This document shows positions 1 to 13,269 of a DNA stretch of 64,000 nt, piece by piece; positions within the stretch are counted from its first letter, which is position 1; the number at the start of each line of letters is the position of its first letter. Both the position numbers and the translations under genes were made by a program. Source of the stretch: Nymphaea colorata (lineage: Eukaryota; Streptophyta; Magnoliopsida; Nymphaeales; Nymphaeaceae); assembly GCF_008831285.2 (NCBI RefSeq), contig NC_045142.1:2113001-2177000 (forward strand), written 5' to 3'. Under the pieces are notes generated by a model. It saw only the letters and a list, made by a program, of their open reading frames with translations. It was not told the origin of the DNA and did not search any database.

Positions 1-765
1 ATATCTTTGAAGAATATACGTTCCATTTTTCTCTTTGAACTTTTACATCTCAAGAATTCTGAGTTTCTGGTGTCCTCTTTGATTAACGATGTAGATTTTA
101 TGTTCCTTAATTCAAAAGGGCAGAAGGCATAGACATACATATGTTCGTGTATATATACATTAGATGAAGCTTTTATTATGTATACTTTGCAGAATACGAT
201 ACTCTTATTGATACATGTATGTATTGATGGTATAAAAATGCTGCATTACTTTTCTATAATCATTTGCTGATATAAAATTGTGATATTTCCAAAATATTGC
301 CAATATCTTTGACAATATGTGTCCTTCTTGCTTGTATTTGAGTATTCCTGGGGCCTGAGGAGCAACAGACATTCCAAATTTTGGCAAGCCCTTATTTTAG
401 CAATATTTTGCAGTGAATTGTTGAAGTTCCTGCGAAAGAATTATTGCTGTGGCCACTGGTTTGTGAGATTGTTAGATAAATTTTTCCTTTTTTACCTTTT
501 AAATGTTGAACCGGTCTGGTTCTTCATCGTCCATTAATCTTACAAACTGATCTGGGAATTTGTAGGAGGTTGCTTAATCTGTTGTTCAGACTTTCTGCAG
601 TGTGCCAAAGGTTTCCTCTTTAAGTTGTAACTTGTCTCTGTATGCCTGTCATATGAGAACTTTCTGCTTTAGTTCGGAGGAAATGCAGGTTTTTGAGATT
701 TCATAACTTCATCACTTGTAACATTGTTTCTTCTGGTCCACTGAACTTCATTAATTTCTTAACAG
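1..765 (+). other. Intronic sequence of the NEDD1 gene
   Basis: AT-rich and T-rich sequence upstream of the first visible NEDD1 exon. It ends in a normal acceptor (cttaacag, AG at 764-765). No conserved coding segment is seen on either strand; the short open frames look like chance. I infer that it is intron, because the next exon opens in the middle of the NEDD1 protein. Confidence 0.7.
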
Positions 766-3593
766 GCCGTCACAAGTATATGCTGGCAGAGGTCTAAGCC
801 AGTTCTAGTAAATGAGAGCAATTGTACCATGGAGTCTGCTCTTCTGGGAGACTGTGGAGAAGATTCAGTTCTCATGCCAGATCCACGTCCCTCCTCATCT
901 GCTCCTGCCTCTGCAACTGCTGTTGGTTTGCGCAATTCTGGACGTTCTGCTTCAGGCAGTGATACCTCTTCTCTACCTATTAACAGTGGGGTAACCATGT
1001 CTGCATCACATCCTTCAACTGTAGAAGAGACTCCTGTGAGGACTCGTCTAGGTGGAGCTTTACCATGGCTACAAGCAGTGCGGACTGAATACAATCTTAA
1101 GGATGATATGGAAGTTTTTTCTCCGCTTGTGGATGTTCAGCCGATTACACCATCACTTTCCAGCTGGCATGATGATCGTGATGATGCAAAAATTGATTAC
1201 TTGTTAAATGATAAAAAATCATCATTGCTGCTGCCCTCTACATCTTCCAAAAGACATGCTTACACTGAGGGTGGAGAAGATATACATACTGTATTGGATG
1301 TAAAATCAGAGGTCTCATATAGACAAGTATGTGAAATTTTCTCTTCTGAATAATTTTTGATACATTTTTGTATATCATTTAGATGGTCACATTTACAAGT
1401 TTTCTCTAGAGGTTGTTGTGTTCAACTAATTTATACTGAAACTTAGAATTTACTTATTTAGGTAAATTCTTCGTGGTTAATGTTATGTAGGCTGTTACCT
1501 ATAATTTCAGTAACTGCAGATTTCCTCGATTTTAAGTCTTTTCAGTTTAGTCTTTGGACAAGAGTAAGCTTTGTCATGTACTCATTGTAACGCATCATGC
1601 TCTGGACGATCAGTTTTGTAGTTGCATCATCCTCGTATTCTTATCCATACTCCCACAACTTACATTTGTCAGTTCTCGCTTCCCTTTTCTCTTTTTTTCT
1701 TTTTTCTTTTTATTGTTGTTTCTTTTTACAATTTAGAAGTTGGTCAAAGTTTTTGACAAAGTTTCTTTCCACAAATTAGTTGGAAGCTGCTGTTTTTATC
1801 CACATAGTCTAACTGCATGTAAGATCCATGCTCAGTTTATTCTCTATTCTGTGTCTTAACTTTGTCACTCACTCATTGTTCTCTCTCTCTAATTTGTTTT
1901 CCTTGTTATTTTATATATTATGTATTCATTCTCATTATCCTTGTACGATCTTGCTATTAAGACAGCCATTTTCTAGTTTGTAGAAAGTAGTTTCATCATT
2001 TTGTAGAATTTTCTTTTTTAATTTAAGTAATCTATGCCTATGGGTTGCAGGAGGATACTTCACAATCAACTGTGACACCTTTAGCAACTCTGCATAGTGA
2101 TCAATCACATTCTGCCACTCCTCCTGAAGATTGGGGAGCAGATGGATTATCTGATATGCTCAGCTATCGTCATCGACGATCAGAACTTGCTTCATTAAAT
2201 ACCCTACCAACTGGGTCATCGGCACCTGGCGGAAAGCTGCCTTCCAACGTCCAAGGTTTGCAGGATCCAGCTTCTGTAAACCTGCCTTCTACAGGTCCCA
2301 ATCCGCATGCAAGCTTCACAGCTTTTCAGTCTCAGGGAAAAGATATCTCTAGCCGTGAGACAGCTTCCTTCCCTTCCGAAATACCATCCTCTGGTGTCAG
2401 TACTGTCTCTACAGCGGGGCCAAACCTTTCCAAAATGGTTTTGGGACAAGCAAATTATGATTTGCCCAGCTCCTTGTCATTGAATCTGTCAAGAAAAAAT
2501 TCGTATCTAGAGAGGATAATTGCTAGCCGTTCTTCTAGTGCTGGAGCTACGCCTACTGTGGGTTCGCCCAAACTGAAAAAGACTGGAACAGAAACACGGG
2601 AGGAGCTGGTGAACAGTTTGTTCTCCGAGGCCACCTCCACTGCAGGGAGCATTCCTACGACAGCAAGTGCCACTACTGTGGGGAATATCTCTACAACATC
2701 AAATGTTAATCTCTCTCTCCCTCTCTCTCTCTGTTTGTGTGTGTGTGTACTGTCATGTTTGTCCTTTTGTCTTCGCCCATGCATGTGGCTGACAGCATGT
2801 CTGAGGATGTGGGAGAATTTGGATATTGTGCATGCACGCAGGCTTCAGAATGCATGCTCTGTGCATGTATGTATTGCATATGTGTGTGTGTGTGAGATCC
2901 ATCCTGGGTAGGCTGGAAAACTTGCATGTGAGGAAAACGGCTTGTTTGTGTTTGCATTGGTGTTGAATTGCTCTGCAACCGTAGCTTCATTTTGGTAATC
3001 AACTTTCAGATTAGAAGGTTTTAATTATGAACCTCTTGGACAGGGAGTACACCCACATCCACCAAAGAATGTGACTTCGGCTGATGAACTGCATGGTACC
3101 TCCCCATTCTCTCTTCAGCTTGTCCAGCATGCTATTAAAGAGACTCTTGGATCTCTGAATAGATCGAACCATGAAGATGTGAGGAACCTTCATATTGAGC
3201 TGCTACGGCAATTTCATATGCTGGAGGTCCATATCTTGATTCCTTGCTATGTTCTCATCCTTTTGCTTTTTTGGCTGTTGTTTCTCATTGTTCAAACATC
3301 GAAAACTTGCCGACAATGACACCTGGAAGGTTGGCATATAAAAGGAGTTTGACCAAGGAATGGGAGACGACATATCATTTTTCTTGGTCCAATCTCCACA
3401 CTCAAATCGATGTTTTTTGTCAGTATTTTGTGTTCAGAACTGATAAAAATGCTGCCTCTGAGAATTTGCTGTTTCTTTCTCACAGACAAGAACAACCAAC
3501 CTGATAAACACTGTTCTGGAAAATCAAATGGAGATCATGAAGAAGTTAGAAACCCTTCAAAAAGAAAACCAGCAGCTACGTCGGCTACTTTAA
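766..3593 (+). CDS. NEDD1: NEDD1-like gamma-tubulin complex targeting protein, 3' part
   Basis: C-terminal 501 residues of the plant NEDD1 homologue. Exons are 766-1326, 2051-2704, 3044-3226 and 3486-3593, all joined in phase 0. In animals and plants NEDD1 recruits the gamma-tubulin ring complex to microtubules, spindles and phragmoplasts through its C-terminus; the N-terminal WD40 propeller would be encoded left of the window. The first exon opens with a segment containing ICWQRSKPVLVNES, which sits just after the propeller in plant homologues. The middle is a long Ser/Thr/Pro-rich linker. The end is a helical gamma-tubulin-binding part: a segment with SLQLVQHAIKETLGSL and HIELLRQFHMLE, then a short coiled coil ending QKENQQLRRLL-stop. 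The donor at 2704/2705 sits beside a CT/GT microsatellite, so that boundary is a little less certain. The gene is convergent with ATG1. Confidence 0.88.
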
Positions 3594-5983
3594 GCATCTG
3601 CAGTTTTCTGTATTCAAGTTATTTGTTTACATTTTCCTGTGTTTTTATGCTTTGATGTAGATAAAATATCAATATTTCCATAAGAATGGCCATCAAGGAT
3701 AGGAATGAAGAATCCGGATGGAAGATGCCGTCATTCTGTTGTACCAGTTGCTGTTACGTTGTCCACATTATTTCATGTGTTATCACTGTATTCATTGCAC
3801 TCCTTGTAAAATTAATCATCCTGATGTAGGAGTGTTCAGGCCCTTTTCCTTTCTAGGCAGAGATTTTGTTTCCCTAAACTAGTTGTTCTAGCATCTCCAA
3901 GTTTATATGGATTAACAAATTTCTGATGTGATAAACAGATGAGAGATGAAACGGCTGAATCCTGGATCACTCTTTCTTGGAGTCTTACGTTCAACTTTGT
4001 GAAAAATGACCTTTCTGGACTGTCACTTCTTCGTAGGCCGTGGTCTGTGCCCTTGGCCCCAGGGTAAGGCATGCTATGGCTTGTGCAAGACAGATGACGT
4101 CCATGGGGTATAGCTGTGGCGTTCTCGCTGTAGCAGCATTGGCCTGAACCATGATGCTGAACCCCCTTGAGACGGACAATTGCATTTTAAAACAAGACGG
4201 TTGAATGTGCTGTACTACCAAACAGCATACTTTGCAGCAACTTTACTACTGTTGGTGGAATTCCAACTAATTTCCTCATTTACCACGATGCATCTATTGA
4301 CATATTCTTTTTCTCTTTCTCTTTTATTGGGGATAAGCAACCTATGGTTTGGCAGCCCCTACCTGATTATGTCACCAGTTGGTCGCAGCTGTTAACTTGT
4401 CCTTCCTCTGAACTATGGTTTAGGGAGGAGACCTCTGTCGCATTATTCAAAGGATATAGGTATCAAACTCTTGATCTCCTTGGTCTTAAGTATGTAGCCC
4501 CGTTGATGGACAGCCTTTTTTGGCTTGTTCCCTGTTTTTGGCGGTCAGGTAACTTGTTCACCTGACATGAAATTCTCCAGGTTTCAAATTCGTTCAAAGT
4601 GAAGCTGTTTGGTACCAAAATCTGGTAGAATGAATGCCATGATGATTTATTACGTAAACAGAAAAACAGTTGATTATAGCTGTTGCCAGTTTGAGCTGGC
4701 ATTACCAAGAGATGCATTCCGAGGTCTGAACTCTAACCGTCAACGTGATCTTAAGCAAATCTGACTCAAATATAGGAATTCTTGGTTGTCTTGTTTTAAT
4801 TGTTTTTCATGGTCAACTAACATGGGATTCTTGAATATCCTCTGTTTACTTTTCTTTATTCTTGGGTAATGGCTTGCCTGCAAGCTAAAACCAATGTCGT
4901 TTAGAAGCAAGGGCGCTAAGCATCAAGCCGTCGTCAATAAGAAAGAAGAGGAAAGGCTTCCCTACTTGCAACCTACTCGTAGACAACCTCTGAACCGATA
5001 AACTCACCTGCTGTCTCTTATACTTGCGTAAAGTATATAGCTGGTTTATGGAACTCGTTGCTTCAAGACGAGATTTCAGACTGGCTGGGAGATTCGGAGA
5101 CTGGCTTCAGTCAAGAAAGACCCGTGTGCGTGATGTTCGGTAGATTTTCTTTTATTTCCTCTTTTCTGTCAGTCCCTGGCACCTGTTCTAAACCAGTTTA
5201 ATGGGGAAAAAAATAAAAGAAAATATGAAAATACAATTTGTAAGCATCGATCCGCTAAGTGGGATGTGTAAACATAGATTCAGAACGGCAATAAGGAATG
5301 TGAATTAGATGCTAAGGCGAGAAAAATATCTACGATATGTTAAAAATTCAAAGCCAATAAAATTATCGTCGACCATATTGCAAAATCTAAACTTCGTATA
5401 TTCTCTGATGCCCCTCAAGGCTTGCCAACCTGAGTCGGCTAAAAGACGTTGCCGGCAAGGGACAGTTTGCCCTTGCACAATTAAAAAGGGAAACGTTTTC
5501 ATTCAATCAAATCAGGGGCAATTGATGGAAGAATTTTGACCCGCAAGAAAGAAACTTCATCACGGATAAAGAGGGAAAGAACCAAGGCAAGGATGCCCTC
5601 ATCTTTTTTGCCACCTGACAATGATTGCCTCTCTCTGTCCCCTCACCACATATTCGCAATTAGGAGGCCCAGCATAAATAGCATTGGCTGGGAATGCCAC
5701 GTCGAAGATAAGCTCCTAGAAGGATCCAACAGATAGAAAATGAAAAAATGAAAACCAAGTTCAACAAGTGAACGCAATTTGGTTTGCACTTGAAACAAAT
5801 GTTTATACAATAACTGATTAAGCAAGAAATTCACACCTTACATCATCTTCATTTAATTCAGGGAATACATTTGCGTTTTCTCCTGCTCACTTTCTCAGGA
5901 CAAAAAAAAGGAAGATGGAAAAAATCAACTGTACAAATAATGCAAATTTACAAAAGAAAGTACCAACAGGGCTAAGATCTCAA
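3594..5983. other. Spacer between convergent NEDD1 and ATG1
   Basis: About 2.4 kb between two gene 3' ends. It should hold the NEDD1 3' UTR at its left and the ATG1 3' UTR at its right. I see no coding region, RNA gene or repeat I can name; the open frames here are short and have unlike composition. Confidence 0.6.
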
Positions 5984-8900
5984 TCAGAGGCTAGTTTGCT
6001 CCCCACAGTTGAGAAGAGCCATTCTCATGGATCTGGATTGACCTTTCCGATTGTTCAAAATGTCAATGTAATTACGCAGCCGCATGCGATCTGCATTTGT
6101 AAGGGAGAGTGGGGGGTTTAGAATGAGGGATGGTGCTTCCACCAGAAGAAAGAAAAACAGGCGAACTGCCTTTGCATAGAGGCTTGCAGCACTCTCCATG
6201 TTACCCATCAACTCCTCGACCTGTAAAATGGACCATCACAATCAGGTCTCTTTTGCCCAAAGGAAGAAAATTAGGAAGATTTTTCTTACAGAAGAAAGAG
6301 CAGTATATGGCTTCGAACTTTTATCAGAGATGTAAAAATACATCCGAACATCAGTCAAAAGAAATATCAGTTGCTTCCACAGAAAAAACAGCAAAAGGCT
6401 TCTGAAATTGAAAAACAATAGGCTGACCAACCAGCACAGTTTTGGTTAATCAGATTTAGGGTCACCTATATCCCCTGGTTGAATGAGAATTGCCAGATCA
6501 AACCATATGAAAAAATCTGTATGACAATGATAGCCATGAATAACCAAAATATACAGATGAACAACACAGGGATAATCTCTTTTATTTGGATAAGACCACT
6601 TGGGAAAGGTTACTCAAAAATCAAATCCTGGTACTTGGAAACAAAGTTTGTTCAAGCAATCTTACTTTGGAGCTCCAGACTGCCTCAGACATGCTGAGGA
6701 AAGAATTTCCTAATAGACGAGTATAAAGTATCAAAGGTAAACTATATCCTTGCAGTGAAGTGAAGCCAAAATAATTGCAGTGAAACCAAGAATGCAAATG
6801 GTAATGGACCCAATTATAGGATATTAAGGCCCCATCTGGCTAGGTCATCCTATAAGTTATGGCATCACATACAGCAGCTTATACGTACGTGTCCATTCAA
6901 ACAGTATGCTTCTTAAAGCAGAGAGGCAAGGAATGCGTGGGGCTACCATGGCCCAGAAATAACCAGAGTCTACTTGCAGTTTTGACATGAGAAAATATTT
7001 AGAAGTTTAATACATACACCACCATAACGTCCCAATGCAAGGGCAAATTGGAAAATGATCTCCACTGCATCAGGCATCTCCGTGCCCCCTGCATTAAAAT
7101 TTTATTGGTCAGGAATAATTGTGCAACGAAGAACACATTTCAACACTACACACTCTTCAATAAGCTGGAGCCACAAATATTGACCAACGTACCATCAACT
7201 GGCCCAAGTTCACGAGCTAGTTCTTCTGCTCGCCCAACTTCAAGAAGAAAATCTTTTTCAATCGTGGAGCAAGCAACTTGACCTTCTAGCGCAGTGGTAC
7301 GGGGGGCATCAAGGATGTCTATGTAATGTGATGTTATGTGGCCTCTTCTTCCTACAGTTTCTTGCGATAGATTAGGTTCACTTGCTGAAGCAGCTTGTGC
7401 ATGGCAGATGTTTACAGCTTGCTTCCAAATTGCAAGAATTACCAACTGAACAGAAAAAGCCTCCAAGCACTTGCCACATTCTATCTGAGCACGAAATTCA
7501 CAAAATTAGGTAAATACTAGCCGATCTAGTGCAATGAAGCAGAATTAATGTAGTAGAGGTCCAAAAACACACACACAAGAAAGGAAAAAAGAAACAAAGT
7601 TCAACTGATTCTTGCATCTGTCCCAATCATCTTGGAACCTATTGATGCATCCCACTCAATAACCATGTTCAACTTGTACAGAAATGCCAAAAGGATATAA
7701 ATATGATTCACTTATGAAGGCAATTTCCTAAACAAGATATCTTGCCTTCTCAGTCACTATCTCACTGATAGCAGATGCACATTGCTGCAGTGATCTAATC
7801 CGTGTTACACAATCAGTAGATGGCTGCTCCGAAACATCTCCAATATCTACTGACCCTAGTGAGGTCCCAGATGGTGCAGAACTGTTACTTCCAAGACTTC
7901 CATACATGTTCCCCATCATCACGCCAGCTATTGGCATTGGTGAACTTAATGTGGCATCCTTCATAGACTTTCCTTGTGAACCATCAGATCTGCTGGGTAA
8001 GTTAGCTGCCTGGCATACACTCCCTGCTGAAGAAGAAACTTCAACAGGTGGACCAGGTACAATCACATAGTCCTCAACAATTTCCTGTGAATCCATTACT
8101 GCAAAATAGCAGAAGATGGGCTTGAATAGAAAAAAATAGAAAGACAGAATATGGGTTCAAGCGAGTAGAAAATTAAGGTTGGATGATACGGTCAGTTAGG
8201 CACCTCTTGAAGATGGCAGAGTTTCTGTTACTACCGGAGACTCTCCATAAGTCACGTCTGAAGTAGGCCTCAGGCAATTAAGTTTAGAATTGGTACAATC
8301 AGTCCCAAACACAGGTTTCCTGTTTCTAGAACAGATATCCCTGGCAATAGAAGCATTAGCATCAGATCTGTTCTCAATTCTGGCATCCAGGGGAAATGCA
8401 AAAGGGGTTGGCTCTGTATATGTCCTTTTTGACTGGAAGGATGGACTTGCATCAGGTCCACTAGATTCATCATCCAAATGGAAAGGCAAACAATCCTCTT
8501 GTGAGCTCTCATCAGTAAGCCTTCCGGGACTGCTTCCAGACTCATCTCTTACTCCAGATGTCCTGTAAAGCAGAAATACATGCATTCAGAATAGGGCAAC
8601 ACCCAGCACAATGATCAACAATGACAATTTTTCTTTTTTTCTTTTTTTTACCTCAAGGACCCTTCTGAAAGGCGCTCAGAGATAAATTGGTGGTTAAAAA
8701 ACTCCTCAAATGTTAATCGCTCAACTGATGATAAAAAGGTGTGGTCTTGATTAGGATCACACTACAAATTGAAGACAAAAACCATTCTTACAACTAAAAA
8801 AGAAAAAATAAAAAAGCGAGCAACAGTTTTCTTACAAATGTTGGAAGCTAAAAGTGAAAATAAATACAATCACCATGACACAAAGTCATTCAGATAGAAA

Positions 8901-11900
8901 CATGGAAAAGGCATGAGAGACTTCCAGCTTAATATTAACCAATTTGATAATACCTACCATACAAAAGTGCAAGGAAACAGGAATTATGGGCTTATACCAT
9001 ATATCCTTTTACAAAACAGGCAGCACAATCACTGGACATGTTTATGAAATAAATATTAGCACACATGTCTTTTACTCAGATCAGAAATCACAAAATTACT
9101 ACTCAGTAACACATGTCAAAAGTGCAATAATAGCTAGAACCAAATAAGAAAAATGTGCACCCAGCCCTATTACATATCTAGTTGTATGCATTCTCAGCTT
9201 GAACCATCTGCTTGAATATATCATAATTCTTGCAAAGATGGACCAATTAGAAAGTAGCAATATGCAACAGGAAGAAATATACTTCTACAACCATGTTTTG
9301 AGTAAGACTTAAAAAGAGACTTATTATTGGACATCGCAGTACCTGGGTTACAGCGAAGCAATTTTTGGCATAAATCAACACAAGCAGCACTCAAGTTCCT
9401 AGAATCTGGGGGGAACCGTAAGCCATTTGACTTAATTATATTTTGCCGCAACTGCATCAAATAGGAAATCACAACACATTTACCAGTTGTCATGAATGAA
9501 TTTTCAGTTGTATTTCTGTATTACATGGAATGAATACTCATACCTGTTCCTGGTTGTTCCCAGAAAAGGGGGTCTTTCCTGTTACAAGTTGAAACAGAAT
9601 AGCACCAACACTCCAAAGGTCTGCCTGCAAGACATATAATAAAAAGATTAACTAAGAGAGCAGACAGAGATAAGATTACCTAAAGAGCAAATCAGACGCA
9701 TAAGAATAGACTCTAGAAGACAGCATACATACTGTCACTGGCAAGAGGCAAGCACTAGCACCTTTGCATCATACTTGAGTAGTTGCATTATTTCTGGAGC
9801 CATGTACAGGGGGGAACCGCATAACGTCTCAGCCAGATCTCGAGGTTGTAAAGGCCTGCCACATTTTATCTCAACAGGTTCATAATTAAGGACAGATATA
9901 ACTGGCAGAATGTACTTTTTTATCCATAATAATAGCAGCAACAGATCGTAGCACTCTTTGAGATGAAAAAATAGAAACAATTGCTCTGGAAGAATACATT
10001 GCATTTAGAGAATAATCCATATTAAACAAAATGAACAAGAATAGGTAGAAACCATTCAGCAATAAAATCCTAAATGGTTAGCTTAGGACAAATAGTAGCT
10101 TTCTGCCTTTTTCTCAAACATGATAATTAAATAACAGTGATAGAGCACAAATCCTGCATATAAGGAAGAATACTTCCATCAGAATAACAGAATCATTGCC
10201 GGAACAGCCAAAAACTATCACTTGAGTGTCACTAAAAAAAAGCAAATGACTACTTTAAAATTCTGGTGACGTTTATTGACAATTCTTAATTGATCGAGCA
10301 AAGAAAAAAAAGTCATACTGGAACTATCATGCTCCTTACCTGGCAAATCCAAAATCAGCTATCTTCAGAACAGCATGATTGTCATTAGAAGAGAGGAGCA
10401 GATTCTGCAACAAATGATTTGAAAACAAAAAATCACCTACCATCCTATACTTGGAAAATATCTTCATAATGTAAAGCATGATTAACTACTCCAAGAGTCA
10501 GTACATAATTAGACATCATGGCCAACCTGGGGCTTCAGATCACGATGAATGATATTGTGTTCACGGAGAATGCTCAACCCTGATGCTGTAGAGGAAATAT
10601 GACGTGTCAAATAGGATCCAACTTGATGATGATTGTAACCACAAGATAACAGACAAAACGATACCAGCTAATATTTTGACTTCCTCATTTACCAGGCTAA
10701 ACATACCAAGTTGATGCATGAAGTGCTTTGCTGTTGCCTCTGGGACTTTTCCATGATTGTGTATATACATTGAAAGGTCACCCCCTCGGCAGTATTCCAG
10801 TACTAGGTGTATTTTTCCTGGGGTCTTTAGCAGAAAGAAAAAAACTCCCATCAATGCAATGCATGCTTTCATGGTATTGATGTCTACTTAGTCATCCAAA
10901 AAACGGACTCTCGCCCATTGCACGTAACCATAGGAAAATATGAGAATATCCAAAGCAAAAATATACGGATTCACATAGAACGAAGAAACAGGCAAACTGA
11001 AAAATACTTGACGAACAAGTTCAGCATAAGCAAAAAGTTCTCATTCTTTCTTTCCTCTTCAAGATATTCTTCAACAACTTCCAAAAGCATCCAACTTGTT
11101 TCGTACTAACAGATTGCCACATGGACAAACTTTCAGCGTACAACAAATAAAATAATGTTAAAAGCTGTTCTCTTTTTAATTTGGAGCTACATGCACTCCA
11201 CAAAACCCAAAAAATTATAATAAAAATATCCAAGTGCTTAAACAATTTTAGTTAACTAAATTTAAAATCGATTGGTAAAGCAAAAATCCGCATGTTTGAT
11301 CTAGCTTCAACAAAGTAACACACACATAAACGGCTTCAATCGAGATTACTCTAAACAGTAAAGAGAACAAGCCTAACTGCCTAAGATACATAACAATCTA
11401 AAGTTCAGCATACACTTAACTATATCCAGCCCAATCCGCCATTTTCATTTTTTTTTTCAGAAATGAAATTCAGTGTATCTCTGAGCAAACCGCTCATAAT
11501 ATCACAGATACACCAAATCTAAAGTTCCAACACGAACAAGGGAGACCCTCCTTCCCCAGTTCGAACCACCAAGAAGCAAAAAGCTACCCTAATTCCGAAA
11601 GCCCGAAGAGCCACAATTTGTCACCAAACATGAACTCTCAATAGGAAAATAAAGAAAGAAAAATACAGAGACCACCGAAAGAAGAGGAGGAGAAACATCG
11701 AAATTCACCTCAATGATGTCGTGGAGCCGGATGATATTAGGATGGTTTATCTTGCGGAGGATAACTATCTCGGAGAGGAGGCTCTCCTGTAGCTTCTTCG
11801 TAAGCCTCTGCATCTGGATCTCCTTGATGGCGAACACCGAGCCAGTACTCCTATGCGTTGCTCGCCATACAACCGAGAAAGACCCAGAACCCACCTGCTC

Positions 11901-11945
11901 GCACACTTTGTAATCGCCGATGACCCTCCCCCTGTTGCTCCCCAT
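5984..11945 (-). CDS. ATG1: Serine/threonine protein kinase ATG1 (autophagy initiation)
   Basis: Complete 715-aa kinase, the usual length for plant ATG1a-c. Exons in order of translation: 11945-11709, 10824-10707, 10585-10527, 10404-10340, 9855-9762, 9624-9544, 9451-9343, 8724-8652, 8562-8204, 8098-7746, 7484-7193, 7088-7018, 6220-5984. ATG1 starts autophagy by phosphorylating partners in the ATG1/ATG13 complex at the forming phagophore. The kinase domain is intact: glycine loop [10 protein letters not shown] (18-27), Lys41 in [14 protein letters not shown] (132-139), DFG (155-157), and activation segment [12 protein letters not shown] (170-181). A serine-rich linker follows, with YVIV at 409-412 after acidic residues, a likely ATG8-interacting motif. 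The last ~200 residues resemble the C-terminal MIT/EAT region that binds ATG13. Intron 10 (7745-7485) appears to use a GC donor. Start chosen at the first ATG of a CT-rich leader. Confidence 0.95.
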
Positions 11946-12090
11946 CCTCCCCTTCCCCCAGAGATCCCTAACCTTGTCCCCCTAAATGCAGAAAAGAAGA
12001 AGAAGAAGCAGAAGAAGGAGGAGGAGCAGAAGCAGGAGAAGAAGGGGAGAGAGAACGAGAGGGGCGAAGAAGAAGAAGACAAGGTCGGGA
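11946..12090 (-). promoter_or_regulatory. CT-rich 5' leader/proximal promoter of ATG1
   Basis: On the gene strand this stretch is almost pure pyrimidine: CTTCTT-type runs, about 11990-12085, directly upstream of the ATG1 start codon. CT/GA-rich leaders are common in plant housekeeping genes and often mark the core promoter or 5' UTR. No clear TATA box was picked. Position and composition are seen directly; the role is inferred. Confidence 0.45.
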
Positions 12091-13260
12091 TTTCAGGGGA
12101 AGATTTTAGCAGAAGGAATCCAAACGGACAAATGTGGGATTTCAAGAAAACGGAGGAGGAGGAACGGAGAAGGCAATGATGCTGCTGAAACGAGCTTTGC
12201 TTCATTTGTTTATTCAATTTTTTACTTCTTTTAACGAAATTTTACAACGAAAAATAGCTTATTTCACACTTATTCATAAACGTACATCACACTTGAAGGT
12301 GCACGTATTGATTTCACAATCTTGAGTTCTCTCGATTTATTTGCTCATATAATTGAGAACCATTATATTTCAATTCTCCCACACATCTCCTCTAATTCGT
12401 AATTATTAGTAAATAATTTCATGTTCCTCGTAAAGAATTAGATGAGGCAAGCTAATTTATTTTTCAACAAAATACCAAAAATAAAGTTATATCATATGCT
12501 AAGTTTTAGAATTAATGAAAAAGGACATAATTCTTTTTGTTGTCTAAAATTTTCTAAAAATTGTAATAAATATGTGCTGTATACGTAACAAATCAATCTT
12601 GAAACAACATAGACAATTGAGTTTTTTTTTTTTTTTTCCTACTGAATGTTCTTGCATGAATATTTAGTAAGGAGAAAAATAAAAACAAGAAGTTTCTAAG
12701 TTGTCCCATATCTAATCTCTCTTATAATAAATTACTATTTTATATTTATAATCTTATCAACAATTGGATTACATTTACAGAGTAAAGTCAAAATCGGGCA
12801 GATCAGCTTCTGATTGAGTCAATCACCCATTGCTTATTATGGGCAAAATCAAACTAATTAATCAATTGACTGAATTTCCTAGAGATGGATTATGATTTAA
12901 TTACATCTTTATCATAATTAAATTTATGATCATTCAAATCATTAAAATTTTTTGACTCAAATAAAAATGCTTATAAATAATGATAACCTACCTTGCGAGC
13001 ACCTTTTTGTAAATAACTAATTGTTTGGTGGTGTTGATGTAAATTATTATTTGTCTGAAATATTTAAATAATTTTATTTTTAAATTGTTAATTTGCTGGG
13101 GAAAGCAAGAAGCCGACAGCAGAGTGCAGAGGAGAAACAATCGGGTCAGAGATTTTTCTCTGTTCCTGAAAAAAAAAAAGAGAAATTCAAAATTTCCAGG
13201 CAAACCAGCACCATCTCAGCCATCGAATTTTAGAAACCAATGGTCAGGATCTAGTTTGTC
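12091..13260. other. AT-rich spacer upstream of ATG1
   Basis: AT-rich sequence with homopolymer runs (for example poly-T near 12620-12640). No gene, RNA or bounded mobile element recognised. It may contain the distal ATG1 promoter. Confidence 0.5.
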
Positions 13261-13269
13261 TTGGACTTA

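Noticed and set aside
6828-6905. Possible MITE in ATG1 intron 12 (ggccccatctggctagg)
   Set aside because: Only one end is suggestive; no inverted partner or duplication found.
12000-12217. Long open frames on both strands in the GAAGAAG tract
   Set aside because: Lys/Glu/Arg- or Ser/Phe-rich translations of a purine-pyrimidine repeat in the ATG1 leader.
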